36,527 bases of DNA from positions 1 to 36,527 of the forward strand of contig NZ_CAITNG010000067.1 of assembly GCF_903893715.1 (NCBI RefSeq), given 5' to 3'. Positions 1 through 7,838 of the stretch are shown piece by piece; the stretch's first letter is position 1, and each line of letters begins with the position of its first letter. A program made the translations under genes and the position numbers. A model generated the notes under the pieces. The model saw nothing but the letters and a program-made list of their open reading frames with translations. It had not been told where the DNA came from and ran no database searches. This DNA comes from an uncultured Mucilaginibacter sp. (GTDB lineage Bacteria; Bacteroidota; Bacteroidia; Sphingobacteriales; Sphingobacteriaceae).

Positions 1-31
1 AATTAAGAATCGAGAACCAGGAATCAAGACG
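1..31. repeat. Degenerate GAATCAAGA-type intergenic repeat, copy 1
   Basis: The first 31 bases are built from imperfect copies of AATTAAGA, GAATCGAGA and GAATCAAGA. The same words occur in reverse complement at 11369-11407. It looks like a dispersed simple intergenic repeat. It lies at the outer edge of the AT-rich segment that carries the ATPase-TIR gene. Its function is unknown. Confidence 0.4.
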
Positions 32-49
32 AAAAGGTAAACGTGTAGA

Positions 50-159
50 ATACCCATATTTACCCATGTGTTTTGGGATAACTAGGGTCAGGAAAAAAGA
101 AAATTCGCAATTGAAAATGCGACATCTGAAATCAAAAACACCCATAAATACCCATATTT
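50..159. repeat. Two pairs of 10-bp-spaced ACCCAT words
   Basis: ACCCAT occurs at about 52, 62, 140 and 150, so as two pairs, each spaced 10 bp (about one helical turn). Within each pair the spacer is AT-rich (ATTT or AAAT). The pairs lie about 100-210 bp upstream of the ATPase-TIR start codon. They could be tandem binding half-sites or part of an intergenic repeat. No gene is seen in 1-259. Confidence 0.35.
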
Positions 160-259
160 GTCCGTCAAATTCATTGGTGAAAGCTACAATAAGTGCATAA
201 AAGCTAAATCAGTAAATGCTGTTTGTTATTTGTACATTGCATAATAATATATTTCAATA

Positions 260-1789
260 ATGACATATTTAGAGGACGTATTTAAGACATCGGGTATTCC
301 TACATATACATTTGTTAAACCAAGTGAATACAATAAATTAATAGTTTCTTTAAGAACGCAAGGAAGATGCTTGGTTATTGAAGGCCCGTCAGGTATTGGC
401 AAAACAACAAGTATTACCAAGGCAATTGAAGAATTAGGTCTGAATAGGAATGTTTACAAACTTTCTGCAAGAAAGAAAGAAGACCGAGACATGATTCAAA
501 TTCTTCCTGAATTTAAAGATATAGGAACAGTTATTATAGATGATTTTCACACTTTAGACGACGAATATAAACTGGCCTTGTCTGATTATATGAAGACCCT
601 TGCTGATGAGGAAAGAGAAACAAGTAAATTAATTTTAATTGGTATAAACAAGGCTGGCGATTCTTTAGTGAAATTTGCATCTGATTTGAATAATAGAATC
701 GACACAATTAAGTTTGAAATTAACACAGATGAGCGTGTAGAAGAATTAATTGAAAAAGGAGAGGATGCTTTAGGAATAAAAATAAACACGAAAAAGGAAA
801 TTATTGAATTATCCAGAGGGAGTTTTCACATAACACAAATGCTTTGTAAGGAAACTTGTATTTATGATAATGTGCTTGAAAATGAAGACACTTTAAAAAA
901 CGTTACAGTAAGCATTGAAATTATTAAAGAGAAGGTACTTGAAGAATTTTCAAGAACTTTTTATTCTAAAGCAAGAGATTTCTCGGTTGGTTCAAAATTA
1001 CGAAGAGAAGGAAGAGCTCCTTACTTACACCTTTTGTTTTGGTTGTCTCAAAGTAACGATTGGACAATTCAAATGGATGATGTTATGAGTGCTCACCCCG
1101 CATTGAAATTAAGTGTTAATCAAATTGTTGAAAAAGGATATTTAGAAAAACTTATTGCAGAAAATAAAAATTTGAATGACGTGATTCACTATGATTCTAA
1201 TTCGAAAATTTTATCTATCGAAGATCCTAAATTCTATTTCTATATAAGGAATATCTTGTGGAATAAATTTGCTTCACAGATTGGATTTATTAGCATAAAA
1301 TTTGATAAGAATTATGATTTTGCATTATCTTTTGCAGGAGAAAATCGTGAATTAGCCGCATATATAAGCGATCTATTGCTTGAAAAACAATTGGCTGTTT
1401 TTTATGATAAAAACGAGCAATACAGAATTTTAGCAGAGAACGTGGAAGACTATCTTGCGCCAATTTATAATAGTGAAGCACAATATGTTGTTGTCTTATT
1501 AAGTAATGATTATCCTAAAAAAATATGGACGAAATTTGAGTCAGACAACTTTAAGAAACGATTTGGTGATAATTCAATTATTCCCATTTGGTATTCTAAT
1601 GCGACACCTGGGTTATTTGATGAGACTACTAAATATGGTGGAATAACCTTCAATGTTGACGATGATTTGGAATCACAAGCAATCCAAATAGTTGATAATT
1701 TGATTCTTAAAATCACGGAAGAAAGAGTGAAAATTAAACAAGAAGAAGAAGAGTTAGCTATTATAGAACAAAAGCTGGAAAGCGAATAA
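260..1789 (+). CDS. AAA/STAND-type ATPase with C-terminal TIR domain (candidate antiphage effector)
   Basis: A 509-residue protein. The N-terminal third is a P-loop ATPase: Walker A GPSGIGKT at residues 42-49 and Walker B TVIIDDFH at 90-97. Residues about 200-345 look like the helical and winged-helix part of STAND/Orc-type ATPases, ending in a motif like EDPKFYFYIRN. Residues about 350-490 are a TIR domain starting YDFALSFAGE. Trp423 and Glu427 (IWTKFES) sit where NAD-cleaving TIR domains carry their catalytic Glu. The tail is Glu/Lys-rich and probably helical. No signal peptide or membrane segment is seen, so it is likely cytosolic. Known TIR-ATPase proteins sense infection and deplete NAD or make nucleotide signals; that role here is inference. 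The effector is C-terminal, whereas most STAND proteins put it first. The gene is AT-rich compared with folP, suggesting transfer. An imperfect -7 box (TATATTTC, 248-255) lies 4 nt before the ATG. It converges on folP with an 8-bp gap. Confidence 0.85.
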   Translation: MTYLEDVFKTSGIPTYTFVKPSEYNKLIVSLRTQGRCLVIEGPSGIGKTTSITKAIEELGLNRNVYKLSARKKEDRDMIQILPEFKDIGTVIIDDFHTLDDEYKLALSDYMKTLADEERETSKLILIGINKAGDSLVKFASDLNNRIDTIKFEINTDERVEELIEKGEDALGIKINTKKEIIELSRGSFHITQMLCKETCIYDNVLENEDTLKNVTVSIEIIKEKVLEEFSRTFYSKARDFSVGSKLRREGRAPYLHLLFWLSQSNDWTIQMDDVMSAHPALKLSVNQIVEKGYLEKLIAENKNLNDVIHYDSNSKILSIEDPKFYFYIRNILWNKFASQIGFISIKFDKNYDFALSFAGENRELAAYISDLLLEKQLAVFYDKNEQYRILAENVEDYLAPIYNSEAQYVVVLLSNDYPKKIWTKFESDNFKKRFGDNSIIPIWYSNATPGLFDETTKYGGITFNVDDDLESQAIQIVDNLILKITEERVKIKQEEEELAIIEQKLESE

Positions 1790-1797
1790 AGATTAAT

Positions 1798-2649
1798 TTA
1801 CCCGCACAGTTCCCAAAGCTGAACAGCTTCGGCGGCTTCTTTTACATCGTGTACGCGAAGGATATTGGCGCCTTTGGTGAGGGCAATGGTGTTGAGTACG
1901 GTGGTTCCATTGAGGGCATCGGCGGCGGTACCTCCGGTAAGCTGGTATATCATCCGCTTGCGCGATATGCCAACGAGCAGGGGCAGGCCAAGGATGTTGA
2001 AATCGCTGAGGTGGCGCATCAGTTCATAACTTTGGTCGTGGGTTTTGGCAAAACCGAAACCCGGGTCGATGATGATATCTTTTACGCCTAAGGCATGTAG
2101 CTTTTGGCAACGTTCTTTTAAATAATCGTATACCTCGGTAACTACATTGGTATAATGTGCCTGTTGTACCATGTTTTGCGGTGAGCCTTTCATGTGCATC
2201 AAAATATAGGGCACCTGCAGTTTTGCAACGGTGGCAAACATTTGGAGGTCTAATTCCCCGCCGGAAATATCGTTGATGATATGCGCACCGGCATTGATGG
2301 CAGCTTCGGCAATAGCAGCGCGGAAGGTATCGACAGATAAAACCGCATCGGGATATGCTTTAGCAATGGCTTCGATAACGGGCAACAGACGGTCGGTTTC
2401 TTCCTGCACCGAAATATCGGTGGCGCCTGGCCGCGAGGAATAGGCACCGATGTCGAGGATGGCAGCACCATCGGCAAGCATTTTACCAGCCTGCGTTACG
2501 GCAGCGTCAACGTTTTGGTGGCGGCTGCCGACATAAAATGAATCGGGCGTGATGTTGATGATGCCCATTACTTTTGGCCGGCTCAAATCGATGAGTTTAC
2601 CGCGCAGGTTTAGGGTCAAGTTTTTGGGAAAAAATGTATCTTTAGCCAT
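1798..2649 (-). CDS. folP: Dihydropteroate synthase
   Basis: Condenses 6-hydroxymethyl-dihydropterin diphosphate with p-aminobenzoate to form dihydropteroate, in cytosolic folate synthesis. Family hallmarks are clear: VMGIINITPDSF near the start, DIGAYSSRPGA, VSVDTFRA, INDISGG, and IIDPGFGFAKT followed by LVGISRKRM. Length from the chosen ATG is 283 residues, normal for the family. An ATG 23 codons upstream (2718) is open but would overlap the divergent gene and add an unconserved extension, so the start at 2649 is preferred. It is divergent from the DUF1599 gene with a 62-bp shared promoter region. This pairing of folP with DUF1599 and a DoxX-like gene recurs in Bacteroidetes. Confidence 0.96.
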   Translation of the reverse strand: MAKDTFFPKNLTLNLRGKLIDLSRPKVMGIINITPDSFYVGSRHQNVDAAVTQAGKMLADGAAILDIGAYSSRPGATDISVQEETDRLLPVIEAIAKAYPDAVLSVDTFRAAIAEAAINAGAHIINDISGGELDLQMFATVAKLQVPYILMHMKGSPQNMVQQAHYTNVVTEVYDYLKERCQKLHALGVKDIIIDPGFGFAKTHDQSYELMRHLSDFNILGLPLLVGISRKRMIYQLTGGTAADALNGTTVLNTIALTKGANILRVHDVKEAAEAVQLWELCG

Positions 2650-2711
2650 TGTTGGCGAAGGTAAAATTACATCGCTCAACAAATATCGCATAAAAATAGA
2701 AATACAGCGTT

Positions 2712-3263
2712 TTGGCAAATACAGCAGCAGAATACGAAGGGGTTATTAAAGTTTGCAGGGAGCTTTTTGTAAAAAAAACCCGCGATTACGGTACGGCATG
2801 GCGCATACTGCGCCCGGAATCCATCACCGACCAGATTTTTATCAAAGCGCAGCGCATCCGCACGCTCGAAGAGAAAAAGGTATCGAAAGTTGGGGATGAT
2901 ATCATTGGCGAATATATCGGTATCATCAACTATTGCGTTTTAGCCATTTTGCAGTTGGAACTACCGTCGGACGCGCCGATGGAAATGCCTGTTGATGACG
3001 TAAGCAGCCTGTTTGATGACAAGGTGCATGAAGCGATGGAACTGATGTTCGCAAAAAACCATGACTATGGCGAGGCTTGGCGGGACATGCGCATCAGCTC
3101 GTTCACCGACCTGATATTGATGAAGATATTGCGGGTTAAACAGATAGAAGACAACAAGGGCCAAACCCTGGCATCGGAAGGGGTAAAGGCTAATTACCAG
3201 GATATGCTGAATTATGCGGTGTTCGCGCTGATAAAAAGTCCCGGGTTTTTAGCCATATCATAA
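2712..3263 (+). CDS. DUF1599 (Nmad1-type) protein, two tandem repeats
   Basis: A 183-residue soluble protein made of two copies of one domain, about residues 8-85 and 105-175. Each copy contains a DYG-AW core (KTRDYGTAWR and KNHDYGEAWR), then a stretch of the type TDxIxxKxxRxxxxE and a final helix with N-Y. This is the DUF1599 pattern, linked by others to nucleotide modification; its biochemical role is not settled. The first domain begins almost at the N-terminus and a TAG stop lies in frame at 2697-2699. The start must therefore be the TTG at 2712 or something equally unusual, as no suitable ATG exists. It lies 7 bp before the DoxX-like gene, so the two are probably co-transcribed. Confidence 0.85.
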   Translation: MANTAAEYEGVIKVCRELFVKKTRDYGTAWRILRPESITDQIFIKAQRIRTLEEKKVSKVGDDIIGEYIGIINYCVLAILQLELPSDAPMEMPVDDVSSLFDDKVHEAMELMFAKNHDYGEAWRDMRISSFTDLILMKILRVKQIEDNKGQTLASEGVKANYQDMLNYAVFALIKSPGFLAIS

Positions 3264-3270
3264 AACAGAA

Positions 3271-4446
3271 ATGACAACTACTAAGAAAATACACGAAGGG
3301 CCCATAGTACTTTGGATATGCCGCATTTTTGTGGGTGTACTCTTCATATTCTCTGGCCTTATTAAGGCCAACGACCCATTAGGTTTCTCTTACAAACTGG
3401 AGGAGTACTTTGGGGTGTTCCATATGCAATTTTTAAACAACTTGTCGGTAGCCCTCGCCATATTTTTATGCGCGCTCGAAATGTTTTTTGGCTTTGCCCT
3501 GCTGATAGGCACACGGGGCAAGCAGGTGGCCTGGGGTTTGTTGCTGCTTATTATTTTCTTTTCGTTTCTTACGTTTTACTCTGCGGCGTTTAAGGTGGTG
3601 CAAACCTGCGGCTGCTTTGGCGATGCCATTGTGCTGACACCATGGCAATCGTTCGGTAAAGACATGGTTTTGCTGTTGCTGATATTGGTCATCTTTAAAA
3701 AGCGGGCAGAAATACAGCCGCTGTTTAAGCCGCTTGCCGAAAAACGGATAACTTACATTGCTATTATCTTGTCCTTTGGTGTCGGCATTTATACCTATAA
3801 TTTTTTGCCGGTTATCGACTTTTTGCCTTATAAGGTTGGGGCTAACATTTTGGACGAGATGAAAACCCCGCCCGGCGCACAACCCGATCAGTTTGAAATC
3901 ACCTATCATTTGAAGAACTCAAAGACCGGTGAAGAAAAGGTAATGAATGATAAGGATTACATAAAAAGCGGCATTTGGAAAGACAACAGCTGGAAGATAG
4001 TTGGCGACCCTGAAAATAAGCTGATAAAGAAGGGTTTTAGCCCCAAGATAGTGGACCTGGCCATTAACGATGCATCGGGCAGTAATTATACCAATGAGTT
4101 GCTAAGCAACCCTTTTTATAACCTGATGATTGTGGCTTACGACCTGGATAAAACAGACGCTAAAGCCATGGGCCGATTGAATGCTATTGCGCTCGACCTG
4201 GCACAGAATTATAATATCCGCACGGTGATACTTACCTCCAATTCGGCTAAAGATGCTGATGCCTATAGTAAGGCCAACCATTTGTTTAGCGAGGTATTTT
4301 ATGCCGATGAAGTGCCGTTGAAAAGTATGGTACGCGCTAACCCGGGTGTGTTGCTGTTGAAGAACGGCACCATCATCAACAAATGGCATTACCATACCAT
4401 GCCCGATTACGACGTGCTGGTGAAACAATACCTGCAACAACCCTGA
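3271..4446 (+). CDS. BT_3928-like membrane protein: DoxX/MauE-type domain plus thioredoxin-like domain
   Basis: A 391-residue inner-membrane protein. Four hydrophobic helices in the first ~150 residues form a DoxX/MauE-like unit. A CGCFGDA motif sits in a loop between helices, as in proteins that pass electrons through thiols. A fifth hydrophobic stretch around residues 165-185 leads to a soluble C-terminal half. Its end (VILTSNSAKDADAY, then NPGVLLLKNGTIINKWH) resembles a thioredoxin fold without an obvious CxxC. The likely role is a membrane redox or envelope maintenance protein; no substrate can be assigned. It lies in a plus-strand operon between the DUF1599 gene (7 bp upstream) and aroK (8 bp downstream). 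Confidence 0.85.
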   Translation: MTTTKKIHEGPIVLWICRIFVGVLFIFSGLIKANDPLGFSYKLEEYFGVFHMQFLNNLSVALAIFLCALEMFFGFALLIGTRGKQVAWGLLLLIIFFSFLTFYSAAFKVVQTCGCFGDAIVLTPWQSFGKDMVLLLLILVIFKKRAEIQPLFKPLAEKRITYIAIILSFGVGIYTYNFLPVIDFLPYKVGANILDEMKTPPGAQPDQFEITYHLKNSKTGEEKVMNDKDYIKSGIWKDNSWKIVGDPENKLIKKGFSPKIVDLAINDASGSNYTNELLSNPFYNLMIVAYDLDKTDAKAMGRLNAIALDLAQNYNIRTVILTSNSAKDADAYSKANHLFSEVFYADEVPLKSMVRANPGVLLLKNGTIINKWHYHTMPDYDVLVKQYLQQP

Positions 4447-4454
4447 TTTATACC

Positions 4455-4985
4455 ATGCCGGCAGATAACGAACAACAAGGCTTGGGCCTGATATTTTTGG
4501 TAGGCTTTATGGGCTGCGGCAAAACCACCTGGGCGCGTAAGCTGGCCGCTAAACTGGGCTGCGATTTTATGGACCTGGATCATGTGCTGGAGGCGAAGGT
4601 GGGCATGACCATCCCGGAATATTTTACCATGCATGGCGAGGAAAAGTTCCGCGAACTCGAATCGGAGGTATTGAAGCTGACGGAATATCCCGTGCATGCG
4701 GTGATATCAACCGGTGGCGGATTACCTTGCTTTTTCGACCATATGGATTGGATGAACAGCCACGGCAAAAGCATTTATATCAAGCTATCGCCCAAAACAC
4801 TGGCCGACAGGCTCGAAAACGCCAAAACCGTAAGGCCAGTGCTTCAAGGCAAAAAAGGGGATGAACTGGTTACTTTTATTGAGGGCAAACTGGCTGAGCG
4901 CGAAGCATATTACTTACAGGCGACCTTTGTTGTAGAAGGAATTGATATGAGTGTGGAGAAGTTGGAAGAGGCGATAGCCAAATAA
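4455..4985 (+). CDS. aroK: Shikimate kinase
   Basis: Phosphorylates shikimate with ATP in the chorismate pathway; cytosolic. Visible motifs are the P-loop GFMGCGKTT, MDLDHVLE (substrate-binding Asp), FRELESEV (the F-R-E shikimate-binding motif), STGGGLPC, and the lid region around RPVLQG. The chosen ATG gives 176 residues, typical for the family. An open extension upstream overlaps the DoxX-like gene and is not conserved-looking. The start lies 8 bp after the previous stop, suggesting translation in one operon. Its stop codon directly abuts the stop of the convergent phosphoribosyltransferase gene. Confidence 0.96.
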   Translation: MPADNEQQGLGLIFLVGFMGCGKTTWARKLAAKLGCDFMDLDHVLEAKVGMTIPEYFTMHGEEKFRELESEVLKLTEYPVHAVISTGGGLPCFFDHMDWMNSHGKSIYIKLSPKTLADRLENAKTVRPVLQGKKGDELVTFIEGKLAEREAYYLQATFVVEGIDMSVEKLEEAIAK

Positions 4986-5495
4986 CTACCTCAAATAAAC
5001 CGCGTCCTCCTCACCTTTTTCATCCAGAATCACATCCACGTGTTCTTTTAGTACGGTTGAGAGTGCCAGGCCGGCATAATCAGTGGATATAGGGAAGCTT
5101 TTGTGGTTACGGTCGACCAACACCACAGTGCTTATTTTTTTGAGGTGCACATCGAGGAAAACGCCCATGCCGTAGGCCAGGGTTTTACCGCTGTTCAACA
5201 CGTCGTCTACCAGAATGATGACCTTATCGGTGCAGTCGTTCACATCAAAATTGATGTTGGCCTTTAGCGATGAACTGTTTTTGTCGAGGTCGATACTTAA
5301 CAGCGTGCTTTTGAAAGGGGCGATCTTGTCCAATACAGCCTTTAAGCGCTCGGCCACCAGATTACCGCGTGGTAAGATACCGGCAATGATGATTTCCTTT
5401 TCATCCAGGTTATCTTCCAAAACCTGGTAAGCCATACGGTCAATTTTTTGCTGTATCTGCTGTTGGTTAAGTACCAGTATTTTTTTATCAGGCAT
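4986..5495 (-). CDS. Phosphoribosyltransferase, PyrR-like
   Basis: A 169-residue cytosolic type I phosphoribosyltransferase fold. The PRPP-binding signature VIILVDDVLNSGKT is at residues 92-105 and the PPi-loop region is ILPRGN at 40-45. The final third (VVLVDRNHKSFPISTDYAGL) matches the PyrR/UPRTase arrangement. Proteins of this kind either salvage uracil or regulate pyrimidine genes, and the sequence alone does not decide. No pyrimidine gene is nearby. The minus-strand gene 5557-5949 lies 61 bp upstream. The gene ends base-to-base with aroK, so no separate terminator lies between them. Confidence 0.85.
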   Translation of the reverse strand: MPDKKILVLNQQQIQQKIDRMAYQVLEDNLDEKEIIIAGILPRGNLVAERLKAVLDKIAPFKSTLLSIDLDKNSSSLKANINFDVNDCTDKVIILVDDVLNSGKTLAYGMGVFLDVHLKKISTVVLVDRNHKSFPISTDYAGLALSTVLKEHVDVILDEKGEEDAVYLR

Positions 5496-5556
5496 GGCGC
5501 TGCTTTTCTTTGCGTACTAAGGTAGTAACAGTATTTCGATTATTAAAGGCTAAATC

Positions 5557-5949
5557 TCAACTCTTCACGTAAGGATAAAACACAAAATTGGCACCCTCTG
5601 GCACGATAACGAATATGCACATAAAGTCTTCGGGCTTTTTGTACGTCTTCAAAAACTTCTCCTGTAGTTGCTTTTTGATGATGCCAATCTCAACAAACTC
5701 TTCCAATGTTGACGCATTGATTGTCCAGTTGGTATTCAGTTCGTATCGGTCGAGTATTACCTCGCCCAGTTTTACCTCATGCTGGTGTGCAATGAAGATA
5801 GGGTATAGCGAAATACCTTCTACCATGATCTCAATAGCCACTTCCTTTATGGAAGCATTATATAGTTTTAAGTCTGCCTCGAGGCTTTTTAGCGGGCTTT
5901 CCTTTTGGGCTTCGCCCTCTTTATCGTTTAGTAGTTCTTCAGGTTCCAT
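5557..5949 (-). CDS. Conserved-looking hypothetical protein, 130 aa
   Basis: I do not recognise a named family. The protein is soluble, with an acidic N-terminal stretch (MEPEELLNDKEGEAQ) and a compact alpha/beta-looking body: VAIEIMVEGISLYPIFIAHQ, EVKLGEVILDRYEL, then EEFVEIGIIKKQ and a closing MCIFVIVPEGANFVFYPY. It has no signal peptide, membrane helix or catalytic motif I can name. The ATG at 5949 is preferred over an open extension to 5979, because the extra residues look like untranslated leader. It lies between rlmD (71 bp upstream, same strand) and the phosphoribosyltransferase and may be transcribed with them. Confidence 0.7.
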   Translation of the reverse strand: MEPEELLNDKEGEAQKESPLKSLEADLKLYNASIKEVAIEIMVEGISLYPIFIAHQHEVKLGEVILDRYELNTNWTINASTLEEFVEIGIIKKQLQEKFLKTYKKPEDFMCIFVIVPEGANFVFYPYVKS

Positions 5950-6020
5950 GTTTAGCAAAGTGCATAGCGCAGGGCGCAAAGCGTTTCCTTGTTTATTTTT
6001 CTTTATTTATCTCCATCCGC

Positions 6021-7448
6021 TTAGCGCAGTCTTAACAACACTACATTTTCCACATGCTGTGTATGTGGAAACATATCCACCGGCTGTATATCCAACACCT
6101 CATATTTCTCTTTTAAAACCAGCAAATCGCGGGCTTGGGTGGCAGCGTTACAGCTCACATATACAATCTTTTCGGCTTCAATTTCCATCAGGCGGTTCAC
6201 TACATCGGGGTGCATGCCGGCGCGTGGCGGGTCGGTGATGATGACATCTGGTTTGCCGTGTTCGGCAACAAATTCGGGTGTAAGTACATCCTTCATATCG
6301 CCTGCAAAGAATTTTGTATTACTGATGTTGTTGATGGCGGAGTTTACCTTGGCGTCTTCAATGGCCTGGGGCACATATTCTACGCCGATAACCTGTTTCA
6401 CTTGGCCGGCCACAAAATTGGCAATGGTACCGGCACCGGTATATAAATCGTACACCAGCTCGTCGCCACTAAACCTTCCAAAATTACGGGCTATTTGGTA
6501 AAGGCGCAGCGCCTGCTTCGAGTTGGTTTGGTAAAACGATTTTGGCCCTATCCTAAACTGTATCACGCCTGTGCCATCGTCATTAGTAGGCATGGCTTCG
6601 TAAATATAATCCCGACCGCTGTAAGTGATTACTTCCTGGTCGAAAATGGTGTCGTTCATTTTTTGGTTCACGATATACGACAGCGAAGTGATTTCGGGGA
6701 ACCCATCTGCAATAAAGGCCATTAAGCCATCTATATCATCTTGGGCGGTGTGGGCAAATACCACAATCACCATCAATTCCCCTGTAGAGGATGTACGGAT
6801 GATAAGGTTACGCAAAGCACCTGTATGGGCTTTGATATCGTAAAAGCTGATGTTATGTAACAAGGCATATTCGCGCACCCGGTTACGTATCGGGTTCGAT
6901 GGGTCGGCCTGCAGATAGCAATGTTCAATATCCAATATCTTGTCAAACCGTCCCGGGACGTGGAAACCCAGCGCATTCAATTCCATGTCCTCGCTAATTA
7001 CTTCGCCATCAGTGAGCCATCGCTTGTTCGAAAAAGTGTATTCCAGCTTATTGCGGTAATAACTGGTTTGTTCTGATGGTAGGATGGGGTGTACGAGGCC
7101 GGTAAGGTCTAACTTGGCAATGCGTTGCAAAGCATCAGTAACCGATTTTTGTTTATAAACCAATTGTGCATCATATAGCATATGCTGCCATTTGCAGCCC
7201 CCGCAAACACCGAAATGACTGCAAAATGCCTCTGTACGAAAATCCGAAGGTTTTTTTAGTTCGATTATCTTTGCTTCAGCAAAATTCTTCTTCTTGCGAT
7301 ACACTTCTACATCTACCACATCGCCAGGAATGGCTTTTTCAATAAACACTACTAATTCGTCTGTTTTGCCAACACCTTTCCCCTCTTCGGCAATATCAAT
7401 AACAGTAATGTTTTGTAGGATGGTATTTGGTTTTCTTGCTGGTCTCAT
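6021..7448 (-). CDS. rlmD: 23S rRNA (uracil-C5)-methyltransferase, RlmD/RumA family
   Basis: A SAM-dependent enzyme that methylates C5 of a uracil in 23S rRNA (U1939 in E. coli numbering). It has an N-terminal TRAM RNA-binding domain (about residues 10-70). An iron-sulfur cluster site follows (CSHFGVCGGCKWQH plus a later Cys in IEHCYL). The C-terminal Rossmann methyltransferase has VYDLYTGAGT, TDPPRAGMHP and the catalytic-Cys motif YVSCNAATQARDL. The length of 475 residues is normal. The ATG at 7448 is preferred to a TTG three codons upstream. A perfect -7 box (TAACTTTG) ends only 6 nt before this ATG, suggesting a leaderless or nearly leaderless message. Confidence 0.94.
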   Translation of the reverse strand: MRPARKPNTILQNITVIDIAEEGKGVGKTDELVVFIEKAIPGDVVDVEVYRKKKNFAEAKIIELKKPSDFRTEAFCSHFGVCGGCKWQHMLYDAQLVYKQKSVTDALQRIAKLDLTGLVHPILPSEQTSYYRNKLEYTFSNKRWLTDGEVISEDMELNALGFHVPGRFDKILDIEHCYLQADPSNPIRNRVREYALLHNISFYDIKAHTGALRNLIIRTSSTGELMVIVVFAHTAQDDIDGLMAFIADGFPEITSLSYIVNQKMNDTIFDQEVITYSGRDYIYEAMPTNDDGTGVIQFRIGPKSFYQTNSKQALRLYQIARNFGRFSGDELVYDLYTGAGTIANFVAGQVKQVIGVEYVPQAIEDAKVNSAINNISNTKFFAGDMKDVLTPEFVAEHGKPDVIITDPPRAGMHPDVVNRLMEIEAEKIVYVSCNAATQARDLLVLKEKYEVLDIQPVDMFPHTQHVENVVLLRLR

Positions 7449-7454
7449 TGGGTT

Positions 7455-7462
7455 CAAAGTTA
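7455..7462 (-). promoter_or_regulatory. Bacteroidetes -7 box for rlmD
   Basis: TAACTTTG on the minus strand matches TAnnTTTG and ends 6 nt before the rlmD ATG. There is no clear TTTG at -33; the best nearby word is TTTA about 20 bp upstream. The predicted transcription start falls at or next to the start codon. Confidence 0.45.
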
Positions 7463-7552
7463 ACCCGAAATATGGAATTTGCTAAAAGCGGTGATACGAA
7501 AATACCATACATCCCTTCAAATAGGACGTTCCTGATGAGCGTTAGATAATCT

Positions 7553-7663
7553 TCAGATAAACCAACTAATGATTAAGTCCATTATACTTTCTTCTTCGTT
7601 GGTATCCGCCAATTCAAAGCGTTCATCAATCATGTTCGAAAACTCTTTTAGCTCGGTACTCAT
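7553..7663 (-). CDS. Possible acidic micro-ORF, 36 aa
   Basis: An ATG-initiated ORF encoding a 36-residue acidic peptide that begins MSTELKEFSNMIDERF and ends in a hydrophobic stretch, DLIISWFI. It follows the best-looking promoter in this gap (7685-7715), whose predicted start point is about 15 nt before the ATG. It has no recognised homologue, and such a short ORF can occur by chance. rlmD begins 104 nt downstream on the same strand. Confidence 0.3.
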   Translation of the reverse strand: MSTELKEFSNMIDERFELADTNEEESIMDLIISWFI

Positions 7664-7684
7664 GCCAATGTTATTTATAATATG

Positions 7685-7715
7685 CAAAAATAATATATTT
7701 ATACCAAAAACCAAA
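7685..7715 (-). promoter_or_regulatory. Predicted Bacteroidetes promoter (TTTG / TATTTTTG)
   Basis: On the minus strand TTTG (7715-7712) is followed, after 19 bp, by TATTTTTG (7692-7685). This agrees with the Bacteroidetes -33/-7 consensus and usual spacing. It would drive the micro-ORF at 7553-7663 and possibly rlmD beyond it. Confidence 0.5.
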
Positions 7716-7723
7716 ACGGTATT

Positions 7724-7834
7724 ATGGAATTTTTATTAAGTTTTTTAGATAATCAATCCCGTGGATATTTTAAAGGGATTATGGCAATAGCTGAGTTGCT
7801 CGGTAATCTTTTAAACAAGTTTTTTCAATTATAG
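7724..7834 (+). CDS. Possible hydrophobic micro-ORF, 36 aa
   Basis: A plus-strand ATG ORF encoding 36 residues: MEFLLSFLDNQSRGYF followed by a hydrophobic helix-like part ending NLLNKFFQL. It is divergent from the other 36-codon ORF, with 60 bp between them, and ends 4 bp before the end of the convergent receiver gene. An imperfect -7 box (TATATTTA, 7694-7701) precedes it. Its composition resembles small membrane-active peptides, but chance is a fair alternative. Confidence 0.25.
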   Translation: MEFLLSFLDNQSRGYFKGIMAIAELLGNLLNKFFQL

Positions 7835-7838
7835 CCAA

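Noticed and set aside
1849..2091. Gly-rich plus-strand ORF opposite folP
   Set aside because: It lies wholly inside the clear folP gene and has no domain of its own.
2649..2718. Longer folP start at 2718
   Set aside because: It would overlap the divergent DUF1599 start, and the extra residues do not resemble the family.
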